Source of the DNA: Demequina aurantiaca
GTDB lineage: Bacteria; Actinomycetota; Actinomycetes; Actinomycetales; Demequinaceae
Length of the DNA: 64,000 bases
NCBI RefSeq assembly: GCF_000975135.1
Contig: NZ_BBRF01000001.1
Span: 42,423-106,422 of the forward strand
Direction: 5' to 3'
Positions 51,627 to 64,000 of the stretch are shown here, piece by piece. Each line of letters starts with the position of its first letter. Position 1 is the first letter of the stretch. Under the pieces are notes generated by a model. The model had not been told where the DNA came from and ran no database searches. It was given only the letters and a program-made list of their open reading frames with translations. A program made the position numbers and the translations under genes.

Positions 51627-53093
51627 CTAACGAGTGCGTGGAGGCGTCTGAACCAGCGACTCGGTCTCCTCGACCGGTACCACTGCGCGTCGACGTACAG
51701 TCTCCGCATACCAGTACGCGGAGTCTTTCCAGCGGCGCTCGAGGCTCGTGTAGTCGACCCACACCATGCCGAAACGCTTGGCGTAGCCCTGCGCCCACTC
51801 GAAGTTGTCCATCAGCGACCACGCCATGTAGCCGCGCACATCGGCGCCTTCAGCGATGGCCTTGGAGACCGCGTCGATGTGGCCGTGGAAGTACTCGACT
51901 CGGTCGGCATCGCGCACGCGACCGTCCTCGTCGACCTTGTCCTCCCAGGCCGAACCATTCTCCGTGACGTAAATCGGCTTGCCGGTCTCCCGGTGGATCT
52001 TCAGCAGGTGCGCGTGGAGTGCGGAGGGATCGAGGTTCCAGCCCATCGAGGTGAGCTTTCCCGGGGGCAGCATGAACTCGATCTCCTCGTCGCCGGGCCA
52101 TGGGGAGTTGCCGCCGGCCTTGTGCCCATCCGCGAGGGTCGCCAGCTCGCTCTGCTGGGCGGCCTTGTGCGGGTTGTGGCGGACCAGGTGCGAGGCGTAG
52201 TAGTTGACGCCAAACCAGTCGACAGCGCCCTTCATCTCCGCGAGGTCACCCTCGTGAACGAAGGCCCAGTCGGTGATGTGCGCGGTGTTGGGCTTCAAGA
52301 TGGCGGGGTAGGTTCCCTCGATGAAGGGCTCGTGGAACATCGTGTTCGCCAAAGCGTCGATGTGCGCCGATGCCGCGCGGTCCTTCTCGCTCGACGGGTC
52401 CCAAGGGCGCGGCGTGTGGCAGTTGTTGACCAGGCCGACCTGCGCATTGGGTGCGGCGGCCTTAATGGCCTTGTACGCCCGCGCGTGAGCCAGGTTGAGG
52501 TGGTGCGCGGCCTCCAGGGCCTCAGCGTCACTCGTATGACCGGGGGCGTGCGCTCCGGCGCCGTAACCCACAAAGGAGGAGACCCACGGTTCGTTGAACG
52601 TGGTCCACATGTCGACGTCGGCGCCGAACTCCTGGGCCATGCGTTCGGCATAGACCACGAAGGCGTCGACGGTATCGCGGCTCAGCCAGCCACCATTGTC
52701 CTCCAGCGGCTGTGGCAGATCCCAGTGGTACAGCGTAATGAGCGGCTTGATTCCCTTGTCCTTGAGGCGATCGACGATGCCGCGGTAGAACGCGATGCCC
52801 TCGTCGTTGAAGTCTCCCGTACCGAGCGGCTGCACCCGCGGCCACGCGATGGAAAAGCGGTAGGCCTGCAGGCCCAACTCCTCCATCATGTCGATGTCGG
52901 ACTCCCAACGGTGGAAGTGGTCGCAGGCCACGTCACCGTTGTCGCCCGCAACAACCGCACCTGGCTGTGCGCAGAAGGTGTCCCAGATGGACACTCCGCG
53001 ACCACCCTCATGGGCGCCGCCCTCAATCTGGTAGGAGGCGGTGGCCGCACCAAAGAGGAAGTCGGCAGGAAACTGTGAAGGCATCGTCGTCAT
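51627..53093 (-). CDS. Beta-glucosidase, GH1
   Basis: Cytoplasmic beta-glucosidase of 488 residues. Acid/base Glu168 in TTFNEPW and nucleophile Glu378 in IYVTENGSAW; the N-terminal signature is FLFGAATASYQIEGG. No signal peptide, so it likely cleaves cellobiose or other imported beta-glucosides. A -10 TATGAT ends six bases before ATG 53093, which points to a leaderless mRNA, and a 12-bp palindrome overlaps the promoter. The 12-mer resembles three sites upstream of the cellobiose-type importer promoter, so a shared regulator is possible. Confidence 0.93.
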   Translation of the reverse strand: MTTMPSQFPADFLFGAATASYQIEGGAHEGGRGVSIWDTFCAQPGAVVAGDNGDVACDHFHRWESDIDMMEELGLQAYRFSIAWPRVQPLGTGDFNDEGIAFYRGIVDRLKDKGIKPLITLYHWDLPQPLEDNGGWLSRDTVDAFVVYAERMAQEFGADVDMWTTFNEPWVSSFVGYGAGAHAPGHTSDAEALEAAHHLNLAHARAYKAIKAAAPNAQVGLVNNCHTPRPWDPSSEKDRAASAHIDALANTMFHEPFIEGTYPAILKPNTAHITDWAFVHEGDLAEMKGAVDWFGVNYYASHLVRHNPHKAAQQSELATLADGHKAGGNSPWPGDEEIEFMLPPGKLTSMGWNLDPSALHAHLLKIHRETGKPIYVTENGSAWEDKVDEDGRVRDADRVEYFHGHIDAVSKAIAEGADVRGYMAWSLMDNFEWAQGYAKRFGMVWVDYTSLERRWKDSAYWYAETVRRRAVVPVEETESLVQTPPRTR

Positions 53094-53099
53094 GCGTAC

Positions 53100-53118
53100 A
53101 TCATAACGAATCGATTCG
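53100..53118 (-). promoter_or_regulatory. Promoter and operator of the GH1 beta-glucosidase gene
   Basis: -10 TATGAT (53105-53100) six bases before the start, preceded by the perfect palindrome CGAATCGATTCG (53118-53107) in the -10/-35 spacer. No good -35 is seen; TTGGTA is too far. Repressor binding here would block polymerase. Confidence 0.6.
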
Positions 53119-53159
53119 ATTTTTTCCTACCAAGCGGTCAGAAATATGTCAGAAGAGAG

Positions 53160-53855
53160 CTAAAACAGGCGCGTAGACGAGGTGTCGACGCCGCGCATCG
53201 CCTCGTAGTCGAGCACCAGGCAGCGAATACCCCGGTCCTCCGCAAGCACGCGCGCTTGTGGCTTGATCTCCTGCGCGGCGAAGACGCCCTCAACTGGACT
53301 CAGCAGCGGGTCGCGGTTGAGGAGCTCGAGGTAGCGCGTCAGCTGTTCGACGCCGTCGATGTCGCCGCGGCGCTTAATCTCGATGGCCACGGTCGCGCCG
53401 GCCTTGGTCTTGGCCAGGATGTCCACCGGGCCAATAGCCGTCGGGTACTCGCGGCGGACCAGCGTGTGGCCGATCCCCAGCAGCCCCACCTGCTCGGCGA
53501 GGAGCTCCTGCAGGTGCGCCTCGACCCCGTCCTTGATCAGGCCAGGGTCAGTGCCCAAGTCGTGCTGAGCGTCGGCGAGGATCTCGTGAATCTCAATTTC
53601 AAGACGGTCGTCAGACTTGTCATGCTGGACGGCCCAGACCTCGGTGACCCCAGCATCGGCGGCCTCTTTGTCTGGAGAACCCACGCGCAGTGTGCACGGA
53701 GGGCTCATCCAATTCAGCGGCTTGTACGAGCCGCCGTCAGAATGCAACAGAACCGAGCCATCGGCCTTGACCATGATGACTCGGGTCGCGAGTGGCAGGT
53801 GGGCATTGAGCCTACCGCTGTATCGTGCGGCGCACCGCGCGATCACTACGCGCAT
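53160..53855 (-). CDS. nucS: Endonuclease NucS (EndoMS), mismatch-specific
   Basis: Cleaves both strands at mismatches and replaces MutS/MutL repair in many actinobacteria. 231 residues. N-terminal dimerisation domain (about 1-110) and C-terminal PD-(D/E)xK nuclease domain with [38 protein letters not shown]. The C-terminus [10 protein letters not shown] carries a phenylalanine end like the motif that contacts the sliding clamp. Downstream of atpC by three bases, the usual actinobacterial location. Confidence 0.93.
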   Translation of the reverse strand: MRVVIARCAARYSGRLNAHLPLATRVIMVKADGSVLLHSDGGSYKPLNWMSPPCTLRVGSPDKEAADAGVTEVWAVQHDKSDDRLEIEIHEILADAQHDLGTDPGLIKDGVEAHLQELLAEQVGLLGIGHTLVRREYPTAIGPVDILAKTKAGATVAIEIKRRGDIDGVEQLTRYLELLNRDPLLSPVEGVFAAQEIKPQARVLAEDRGIRCLVLDYEAMRGVDTSSTRLF

Positions 53856-53858
53856 CTG

Positions 53859-54128
53859 CTACTTCTCGGCAGGCTCGGCCACATCGGCAACGATCGTCAC
53901 CACGTTGTGGTCGAACGATACGAAGCCGCCGGTGATGTCCAGCGTGTGGCCACCATCGGCGGTCGCGACGACCTTCACGGAGCCGTGCTTCAGCACGGAC
54001 AGCACGGGGATGTGACCGGCCATCAGGCCAATCTCGCCCTCGACCGTGGGCACCGAGACGCTCTTCGCCGCCCCGGACCACAACACGCGGTCCGGGCCGA
54101 CGATGTCGACAGTAAGGGCATCGGCCAT
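53859..54128 (-). CDS. atpC: ATP synthase F1 epsilon subunit
   Basis: 89 residues: the N-terminal beta-sandwich (LTVDIVGPDRVLWSGAAKSV, GEIGLMAGHIPVLSVL, GGFVSFDHNVVTIVADVAEPAEK). The C-terminal two-helix inhibitory domain of longer epsilon subunits is missing, as in other actinobacteria with short epsilon. Last ATP-synthase gene, three bases after atpD. Confidence 0.94.
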   Translation of the reverse strand: MADALTVDIVGPDRVLWSGAAKSVSVPTVEGEIGLMAGHIPVLSVLKHGSVKVVATADGGHTLDITGGFVSFDHNVVTIVADVAEPAEK

Positions 54129-54131
54129 GAT

Positions 54132-56593
<2,462 letters not shown>

Positions 56594-56596
56594 GAG

Positions 56597-58228
56597 CTAC
56601 TTCTTCTTCGTGACGATGGTCTCCTGCTCGACTGCCACGTCTTCGCCATCGGCGATCGAGGAGTCGGTCGAGAGCTCGGTGCCCTCGGTTGCGAGGAACG
56701 TCGACACGTAGTCGTCGACAGCGGTTTCAAGCGCCGCCTGGGTGTCGTCTTCGAGCTTGCCGCTCGAGGCGATGTCGGTCAACACCGAGGTGTTGCGACG
56801 CAGGTGGTCGATGAGCTCGCGCTCAAAGCGAAGAACGTCCGCGAGCGGGATCTTGTCCAGCTTGCCCTTGGTTCCGGCCCAGATCGAGACGACCTGCTCC
56901 TCCGCGGGGTACGGCGTGTACTGGGGCTGCTTGAGCAGCTCCATCAGACGCGCACCACGGGTGAGCTGCTGACGCGATGCCGCGTCGAGGTCGGATGCGA
57001 ACATCGCGAAGGCCTCGAGTGAGCGGTACTGCGCCAGGTCGATCTTCAGCGTTCCGGAGACCTTCTTCATGGCCTTGATCTGCGCCGAACCACCCACGCG
57101 AGACACGGAGATACCGACGTCGATTGCGGGGCGCTGGTTGGCGTTGAACAGGTCGGACTGCAGGAAGATCTGGCCGTCGGTGATCGAGATCACGTTGGTC
57201 GGAATGTAGGCCGAGACGTCGTTTGCCTTGGTCTCGATGACCGGCAGACCCGTCATCGACCCGGCACCCATGTCGTCCGAGAGCTTGGCACAACGCTCGA
57301 GCAGACGAGAGTGCAAGTAGAAGACGTCACCGGGGTATGCCTCGCGGCCCGGCGGGCGGCGCAGCAGCAGCGACACGGCACGGTATGCCTCGGCCTGCTT
57401 GGACAGGTCATCGAAGATGATGAGGACGTGCTTGCCCTGGTACATCCAGTGCTGGCCGATGGCCGAGCCGGTGTACGGAGCGAGGTACTTGTAGCCTGCG
57501 GGGTCGGATGCGGGAGCCGCGACGATGGTCGTGTACTCAAGCGCGCCGGCCTCTTCGAGGGCGCCACGCACGGAGGCGATAGTCGAACCCTTCTGGCCGA
57601 TGGCGACGTAGATGCAACGGACCTGCTTGTTGACGTCACCGCTTTCCCAGTTGGCCTTCTGGTTGATGATCGTGTCGATCGCGATGGCGGTCTTACCCGT
57701 CTGGCGGTCACCAATGATCAGCTGACGCTGTCCACGGCCGATCGGCACCATGGCGTCGATGGCCTTAAGACCGGTCTGCATGGGCTCGTGCACGGACTTG
57801 CGGTCCATCACGCCGGGAGCCTGGAGCTCGAGGGCACGGCGGCCGTCGGTCTCGATCTCGCCGAGACCGTCAATGGGCTCGCCGAGCGGGTCTACCACGC
57901 GGCCGAGGTAGCCGTCGCCGACCTCAACGGAGAGAACCTCGCCGGTGCGCTGCACCTGCTGGCCCTCCTCGATGCCGGTGAACTCACCGAGCACCACGAC
58001 ACCGATCTCGCGAACGTCGAGGTTAAGCGCGAGGCCGAGCGTGCCGTCTTCAAAACGAAGCAGCTCGTTAGCCATACAGCCGGGGAGTCCCTCGACCTGC
58101 GCGATGCCGTCACCAGCACTGGTCACGCGACCGACTTCTTCGGTCACGACACCCTTGGGCTCGTAAGACTTCACGTAGCTGTCGAGCGCCGCCCGAATCT
58201 CGTCGGGACTGATCGTCAACTCAGCCAT
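56597..58228 (-). CDS. atpA: ATP synthase F1 alpha subunit
   Basis: Regulatory nucleotide-binding subunit, 543 residues. Walker [46 protein letters not shown] region and the family [20 protein letters not shown] start are intact. The C-terminus is a low-complexity acidic/basic tail ([24 protein letters not shown]) as in other actinobacteria. ATG 58228 has GGAGAG upstream. 45 bases separate it from atpH. Confidence 0.96.
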   Translation of the reverse strand: MAELTISPDEIRAALDSYVKSYEPKGVVTEEVGRVTSAGDGIAQVEGLPGCMANELLRFEDGTLGLALNLDVREIGVVVLGEFTGIEEGQQVQRTGEVLSVEVGDGYLGRVVDPLGEPIDGLGEIETDGRRALELQAPGVMDRKSVHEPMQTGLKAIDAMVPIGRGQRQLIIGDRQTGKTAIAIDTIINQKANWESGDVNKQVRCIYVAIGQKGSTIASVRGALEEAGALEYTTIVAAPASDPAGYKYLAPYTGSAIGQHWMYQGKHVLIIFDDLSKQAEAYRAVSLLLRRPPGREAYPGDVFYLHSRLLERCAKLSDDMGAGSMTGLPVIETKANDVSAYIPTNVISITDGQIFLQSDLFNANQRPAIDVGISVSRVGGSAQIKAMKKVSGTLKIDLAQYRSLEAFAMFASDLDAASRQQLTRGARLMELLKQPQYTPYPAEEQVVSIWAGTKGKLDKIPLADVLRFERELIDHLRRNTSVLTDIASSGKLEDDTQAALETAVDDYVSTFLATEGTELSTDSSIADGEDVAVEQETIVTKKK

Positions 58229-58273
58229 TACATCTCTCCTGTCAGTTCCGCGCGAGCGGAGATTGCGTCGGTG

Positions 58274-59086
58274 TTAGCCGACAAGTCGTCGTCGTGCCTG
58301 ATCGAGTCGGGCCAGGACGGTACCGTCCACGACCTCCGAACCGACCTGGACTCGAATTCCGCCGATGACCTCGGGGTCAACAGCAACATTGATCTGAACT
58401 TCACGGCCGTACGCACCCGTAAGGATGTCGGCTAGGCGCTTGCGCTGAGCGGCACTCAGCTCGACAGCCGCAGTCACGTGGGCAACGGAACGATTGCGAC
58501 GCTCCGCGGCCGATGCGATGAAGGCTTCGATGGCCGGCACGAGTCGGCGGCCACGCGGCATGCCCACGGCACGGTTGAGCAGCGATTGGGTCACCGGCAG
58601 CAACTTTCCGCCAAGCACACCTTCGAAGAGCGCGAGTCGCGCCTCCTTGGTGGCCGAGCGGTTGCTCATGGCGACGAGCAGATCTCGCTCGTCACTGAGA
58701 ATGCGCTCGACACGGAAGAGCTGGTCTTCCACGTCCACGAGCTTGCCCGTGGACTCTGCGTAGGCGAGCACTGCGGCCACGCCAGCGTCCTCGATGGACT
58801 CGGCAAGGTCCTGCTCTTCCGACCAGCGTGCGTTGACGAACTCGACCAGGACATCCTGGACGCGTGTGTCGAACTTGCCGAACAGCGAGGTAACCATGGC
58901 ACCCTTGTCCGCGCCCGGACGAGCAGGGTCGGTCAAGGAGCGACGCAACGAGCCCGAGGAGTCGAGCGTGTCGACCACAGCAAAGAGCTGGTCGCCAATG
59001 CTCAGGCCGTCCTTGCCCGATGCGGACAGGACGAGCTCGAAGCCCCGCAGTACTGCGTCGTGAGACGCCTGACTCGTTCCGCGCAT
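58274..59086 (-). CDS. atpH: ATP synthase F1 delta subunit (OSCP-like)
   Basis: Stator subunit, 270 residues; this length fits the long actinobacterial delta rather than the 180-residue E. coli form. The C-terminal signature is SAAQRKRLADILTGAYGREVQINVAVDPEVIGGIRVQVGSEVVDGTVLARLDQARRRLVG. It lies five bases after atpF. Confidence 0.93.
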   Translation of the reverse strand: MRGTSQASHDAVLRGFELVLSASGKDGLSIGDQLFAVVDTLDSSGSLRRSLTDPARPGADKGAMVTSLFGKFDTRVQDVLVEFVNARWSEEQDLAESIEDAGVAAVLAYAESTGKLVDVEDQLFRVERILSDERDLLVAMSNRSATKEARLALFEGVLGGKLLPVTQSLLNRAVGMPRGRRLVPAIEAFIASAAERRNRSVAHVTAAVELSAAQRKRLADILTGAYGREVQINVAVDPEVIGGIRVQVGSEVVDGTVLARLDQARRRLVG

Positions 59087-59091
59087 ATGAC

Positions 59092-60802
<1,711 letters not shown>

Positions 60803-60891
60803 AGATACTCCACTGGTTTTTGGCCCGAACGCGCGCGACAGCGGGTCGGGAGAGTTGCCGGAACTGGGGTAAGCCTAACCTATGAACGGGG

Positions 60892-61359
60892 CTATTTCGA
60901 ACCCGGGACTACGTACGGAACTCGGGATGCACGTAACACCCAAAAGTCGACCGCGAGCGTCAATAGAACCCCGCTGACGGCGAATACAGCAAAGAGCTGC
61001 TTATGGAAACTTTCTATATTCTGAAGTATTAATAATGCGGCAACGATAATGATCATTTTGAGTAGCCATGATCCCGCAATGGCCATCGTCATCTGGTCCG
61101 TCGAGCGCTTGTGCCCCCAGGACATCGCGGCTTGAGTCGTGAGACCCGCTAGCGCGGCAACCCCGACGCCGACGAGGCCCGCGACGACTCCCCTGCCGCC
61201 CGCCACAAGAGCGCCGACGACCACAGCGATGACCGCCAGGGCCGCGAGACCCACACCGGTCCGGCGCAACGCGGTGCGGTAGACCCGCGCCTCGGCCGTC
61301 TCCTCCTGGACGTCGGGCTGAGATTCAGAATCCCCCACGGGGGTCGACTCGGTCGTCAT
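60892..61359 (-). CDS. AtpI-like small membrane protein
   Basis: 155 residues, acidic N-terminus (about 1-25) and four hydrophobic helices (GVGLAALAVIAVVVGALVAG, GLVGVGVAALAGLTTQAAM, MAIAGSWLLKMIIIVAALLI, LFAVFAVSGVLLTLAVDFWV). In the place of atpI ahead of atpB; AtpI proteins help assemble the c-ring or supply Mg2+. The third helix is encoded by an AT-rich stretch with rare TTA-TTA-ATA codons. Overlaps the WecA-like gene by four bases. Confidence 0.78.
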   Translation of the reverse strand: MTTESTPVGDSESQPDVQEETAEARVYRTALRRTGVGLAALAVIAVVVGALVAGGRGVVAGLVGVGVAALAGLTTQAAMSWGHKRSTDQMTMAIAGSWLLKMIIIVAALLILQNIESFHKQLFAVFAVSGVLLTLAVDFWVLRASRVPYVVPGSK

Positions 61360-62573
61360 CGCTTCTCCTTGGGCAGTACTTCTCGAACAGTGGTGTCGGA
61401 CTCAATCACGGCCTTGGATTGACCTTCGGGCGTCACTTTCCGTAGCGGCGCCGCGGAGCGACCCGCCCGGCGCCAGGTGCGGGAGAATAGCTTGCGCAGT
61501 CCGGGCGACGCCGTGATGAGAATCGCTCCCAGCATCCCGATGCCGATCACGACGGCTGCCCAGCCTGCCGGGAGGAAGACGATGGAGACGGTGCCGAAGG
61601 ACAGCACGGCGGTCCACACGTAAAGCACGCCCACCGCCCAGCGGTGCGAGTGCCCGAACCTCAACAACACGTGGTGGAGGTGGTGCGCGTCGGGCGCGAA
61701 GGGCGACTCCCCACGCAGGGTTCTGCGAATGATGGCCAGTCCCATGTCGATCAGCGGCACGGCGACCACCATGAGCGGCAACACAATAGGGATGAAGGCC
61801 GGAATGCGCTCGCGTTCGGAGACCACTTCGGGGTCAATCTGCCCGGTGACGATGATGGCTGCGCCAGCGATCACGAGACCCAGCACCATGGAGCCCGAGT
61901 CGCCCATGAAGATGCGCGCGGGATGCATATTGTGCGGCAAGAACCCCAGGCACGCGCCCACCAGCACCGCGAGCACCAGGGTCGCGAGTGACGAGTAGTC
62001 GCCAGGGGTGGCGTTGCGCGCCAGCAAGTAGGTATAGGTCAAAAAGGCGAGACCACCGATGGCGATCATGCCGGCGGCGAGACCGTCGAGCCCGTCCACA
62101 AAGTTCACGGCGTTCATGGCAATCACGACCACCAGCACCGTGGCGATGAGCGAAATGTAACTCGACCCGATCGTGATGCCGGCAATCGGTACGGTGACCA
62201 ACTGCACGCCGCCCCAGGCCATCACCAACGCGGCGAGGACCTGGCCAGCGAGCTTGGCCATCCAATCAAGGTCCCAGATATCGTCAGCGGCGCCGAGCGC
62301 ACACACGAGTCCGGCCCCTGCGACGACGGCCCAGGGTGCGTGCGATGCTTCGAATACTCCACCGAGGAATGGGATCGAGCTCGCGATGACTACGCCGGCG
62401 AAGATCCCCGCGAAGATCGCGATTCCGCCCAGCCGCGCGGTGGGAGTCGAGTGCACATCGCGTGAACGCACCGCAGTGACGGCTCCTACCCTGATAGCGA
62501 GGTGACGCATCGCAGGCGTCGAGAGATACGCGACCAGCGCCGCCACCGCCATCAGAATCAGGTAGACCTTCAC
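61356..62573 (-). CDS. MraY/WecA-family polyprenyl-phosphate GlcNAc-1-phosphate transferase
   Basis: Membrane enzyme of 405 residues with about ten helices. It joins a UDP-linked amino sugar 1-phosphate to decaprenyl/undecaprenyl phosphate. Family motifs are the cytoplasmic VHSTPTARLGGIAIF, the Asp cluster in LGAADDIWDLDWMAKLAGQ, MNAVNFVDGLDGLAAG and the later FMGDSGSMVLG; a HxxH-type loop DAHHLHHVLL is present. This is the WecA/Rv1302 type found beside atp genes in actinobacteria, starting wall arabinogalactan- or teichoic-type linkage units. Four-base overlaps on both sides. Confidence 0.92.
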   Translation of the reverse strand: MKVYLILMAVAALVAYLSTPAMRHLAIRVGAVTAVRSRDVHSTPTARLGGIAIFAGIFAGVVIASSIPFLGGVFEASHAPWAVVAGAGLVCALGAADDIWDLDWMAKLAGQVLAALVMAWGGVQLVTVPIAGITIGSSYISLIATVLVVVIAMNAVNFVDGLDGLAAGMIAIGGLAFLTYTYLLARNATPGDYSSLATLVLAVLVGACLGFLPHNMHPARIFMGDSGSMVLGLVIAGAAIIVTGQIDPEVVSERERIPAFIPIVLPLMVVAVPLIDMGLAIIRRTLRGESPFAPDAHHLHHVLLRFGHSHRWAVGVLYVWTAVLSFGTVSIVFLPAGWAAVVIGIGMLGAILITASPGLRKLFSRTWRRAGRSAAPLRKVTPEGQSKAVIESDTTVREVLPKEKR

Positions 62574-63256
62574 TTACTGGGCTCGCCCCCAGCGTCAGCG
62601 TCGTGCTCCGAGCGGTCTAGAAGTGCGTCCGCGCCGACGACGTCCACGATGTCGGCCAGCGTCACTCCCCCGTCGCGGACGATGCGCAGGCCGGCTGGGT
62701 TGGTCGCGTCGACGATCGTCGAGGACAGGCCGAGTGGGCTCGTCCCCGCGTCAAGATAGACGGCGACGGAGGTGCCCAACTGGGCCTCAGCATCGGCCGC
62801 TGTGGTAGCGGCGGGCTTGCCCGTCTTGTTCGCGCTGGTCACGGCGAGTGGCCCGGTCCGGGCCAGCAGGGCTCGTGCGGCCGCGTGATCAGGAACCCGT
62901 AGCGCGACTGTTCCGTGGGTGTCTCCCAGGTCCCAGGCGAGGCTGGGCTGCGCAAACACAATGACAGTGAGGGCCCCCGGCCAGAAATGCTCCATGAGCG
63001 CCCGCGCGGGTTCCGGCACCTCGCGAGCGAGCCCGTCAACCGTGCGGATATCGGGGATGAGGACGGGCGGAGGCATCTGCCGTCCCCGCCCCTTCGCCGC
63101 CAGCAGCGACGCCACAGCGTTGGGAGAGAAGGCATCGGCGCCCACGCCGTAGACAGTATCGGTCGGCAACACGATGACCTCGTTGCGCTGGACCGCGTGA
63201 ACGGCCGCGTCGAGCGAGGGACCCCAAGTGGTCGGGTCGGAGCAAGGGTAAATCAC
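62570..63256 (-). CDS. L-threonylcarbamoyladenylate synthase (Sua5/YrdC/TsaC family)
   Basis: Makes threonylcarbamoyl-AMP from threonine, bicarbonate and ATP for t6A37 in ANN-decoding tRNAs. 228 residues, the short YrdC/TsaC form without the Sua5 domain. Motifs: VIVLPTDTVYGVGADAFSP, KGRGRQMPPPVLI, FWPGALTVI, ALRVPDH and LAVTSANKTGKPA. It overlaps the WecA-like gene by four bases and follows prmC by 12 bases, the usual order. Confidence 0.92.
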   Translation of the reverse strand: MIYPCSDPTTWGPSLDAAVHAVQRNEVIVLPTDTVYGVGADAFSPNAVASLLAAKGRGRQMPPPVLIPDIRTVDGLAREVPEPARALMEHFWPGALTVIVFAQPSLAWDLGDTHGTVALRVPDHAAARALLARTGPLAVTSANKTGKPAATTAADAEAQLGTSVAVYLDAGTSPLGLSSTIVDATNPAGLRIVRDGGVTLADIVDVVGADALLDRSEHDADAGGEPSK

Positions 63257-63268
63257 GGACTCAGTCTG

Positions 63269-64000
63269 TCAGACGCCCACGCGTATGGCGACGAGGTAAC
63301 GGTCGCGCCCGGTCAGATCCTGGTGCGTTTGTGCGTCATCCCACCACTGCGAGGAAGCCACATAGTCGCGTAGCGCGGCGCCTTGGGTGTCTGCGTGCTC
63401 CATGATCAGCACGCCTCCCACCCGCAGCAGCCGAGCTGCCTCATTGACGATGTCGCGAGGAAGTTCAAGGCCGTCGTCACCCAGGCCATACAGCGCCTGC
63501 GGTGGGTCGTATTCCGCCACCTCGGGGTCGCGTGGCACTGCGTCTGGCGGGATGTAGGGAGGGTTCGAGACCACGACGTCCGCACAGGTGTCGAACTGGT
63601 GGAAGCATCGGCGCGCGTCTCCGGTCATGGTCCGCACCCGTGAGTGCACCGCCGAGGGTTGGCGGCGCGCGTTGAGGCGCAGGTAGACGCCTGCCTCGTC
63701 GCTCGCCTCGAGCAGGTTCACGTGCGCCTCGGGAACTTCGGTGGCGACGGCCAGGCCAATCGCACCCGAGCCGGCACACAGATCCGTCACTCGGACGATG
63801 CCGTCCTTGCCTGGTCCCAAACGGCGGGCTGCGTCGATGGCGGCTTGGGCAACCATCTCGGTCTCCGGCCGCGGGATGAAGACTCCCGGCCCGACCTCCA
63901 GGTCGATGCCGCGGAAATGGGAGACGCCCGTGATGTGCTGGAGCGGCTCGCGATCGCTGCGGCGTAGCACGCGGGTGGCGAAGGTGTCGAGGTCCGCGTC
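63269..64000 (-). CDS. prmC: Release factor glutamine N5-methyltransferase PrmC (HemK), 5' end outside window
   Basis: Methylates the GGQ glutamine of release factors RF1/RF2. 243 residues are visible; the frame is open to the window edge (DADLDTFATRVLRRSD), so the N-terminal helical domain is cut. Class I methyltransferase motifs: IPRPETEMV, TDLCAGSGAIGLAVA and the catalytic VVSNPPYIPP. Followed after 12 bases by the tsaC-like gene. Confidence 0.94.
   Translation of the reverse strand, partial: DADLDTFATRVLRRSDREPLQHITGVSHFRGIDLEVGPGVFIPRPETEMVAQAAIDAARRLGPGKDGIVRVTDLCAGSGAIGLAVATEVPEAHVNLLEASDEAGVYLRLNARRQPSAVHSRVRTMTGDARRCFHQFDTCADVVVSNPPYIPPDAVPRDPEVAEYDPPQALYGLGDDGLELPRDIVNEAARLLRVGGVLIMEHADTQGAALRDYVASSQWWDDAQTHQDLTGRDRYLVAIRVGV

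Noticed and set aside
51624..53078. 484-codon plus-strand frame opposite the GH1 gene
   Set aside because: The GH1 protein has full catalytic motifs; the opposite frame is a codon-bias shadow with no domain.

Overview
This 64 kb window reads as the chromosome of a high-GC Gram-positive actinobacterium, most likely a plant-polymer-degrading member of the Micrococcales (Cellulomonas/Demequina-like; this placement is inference). The signs are G/C-ending codons, GTG/TTG starts, leaderless promoters, the actinobacterial GlgE alpha-glucan pathway, NucS in place of MutS/MutL, and sugar ABC importers that lack a local ATPase. I saw no tRNA, rRNA, transposase, integrase, phage gene or CRISPR array.

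Layout. 1-173 is the 3' end of a cell-wall-anchored protein (LSGTG sorting signal). 306-4806 is a cellobiose-type system: a LacI/CebR-like repressor gene, the CebG-, CebF- and CebE-like importer genes, a strong promoter and two CebR-like operators. 5048-8059 holds an aldo/keto reductase and a YxlE/F/G-like ABC cassette. 8056-11857 (minus strand) runs from cysteine desulfurase to MnmA tRNA thiolase. 11947-17237 looks like an inserted accessory block: a secreted nuclease with a cellulose-binding module, a sulfatase and a BASS-family transporter. 17268-19015 is etfBA. 19133-24220 holds a DUF5701-like protein, glutamate decarboxylase, a YrhK-like membrane protein and GlgX.

24271-37308 is a complete beta-1,4-galactan utilisation locus: two GH53 endo-galactanases (one wall-anchored), a three-gene galacto-oligosaccharide importer, a GH42 beta-galactosidase and a divergent LacI regulator with a perfect 20-bp operator. 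37376-43220 is glgE-treS-glgB, without the maltokinase gene that normally completes the pathway.

43342-46432 is a three-gene envelope/chaperone operon of unknown role. 46549-49714 encodes a 911-residue coiled-coil protein with a DivIVA-like N-terminus and 30 uninterrupted 11-residue repeats, plus a small unknown protein. 49752-53093 holds two alpha/beta hydrolases, a zinc-ribbon protein and a GH1 beta-glucosidase. 53160-64000 (minus strand) is the classic actinobacterial order prmC, tsaC-like, wecA-like, atpI-like, atpBEFHAGDC, nucS.

The carbohydrate genes form a chain. Galactan and beta-glucan oligomers are cut outside the cell, imported through MsiK-type importers, hydrolysed inside by GH42 and GH1, and surplus sugar is stored as alpha-glucan by GlgE/TreS/GlgB and mobilised by GlgX.

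The observations I rate highest are the hendecad array, the histone-H1-like tail on AtpD, a LacI-type 12-mer shared by the cellobiose-importer and beta-glucosidase promoters, the cellulose-tethered nuclease, the shared LSxTG anchors, and the envelope trio. I did not find a clearly novel multi-gene system; the nearest candidates are the 43342-46432 trio and the 46549-49714 coiled-coil pair.
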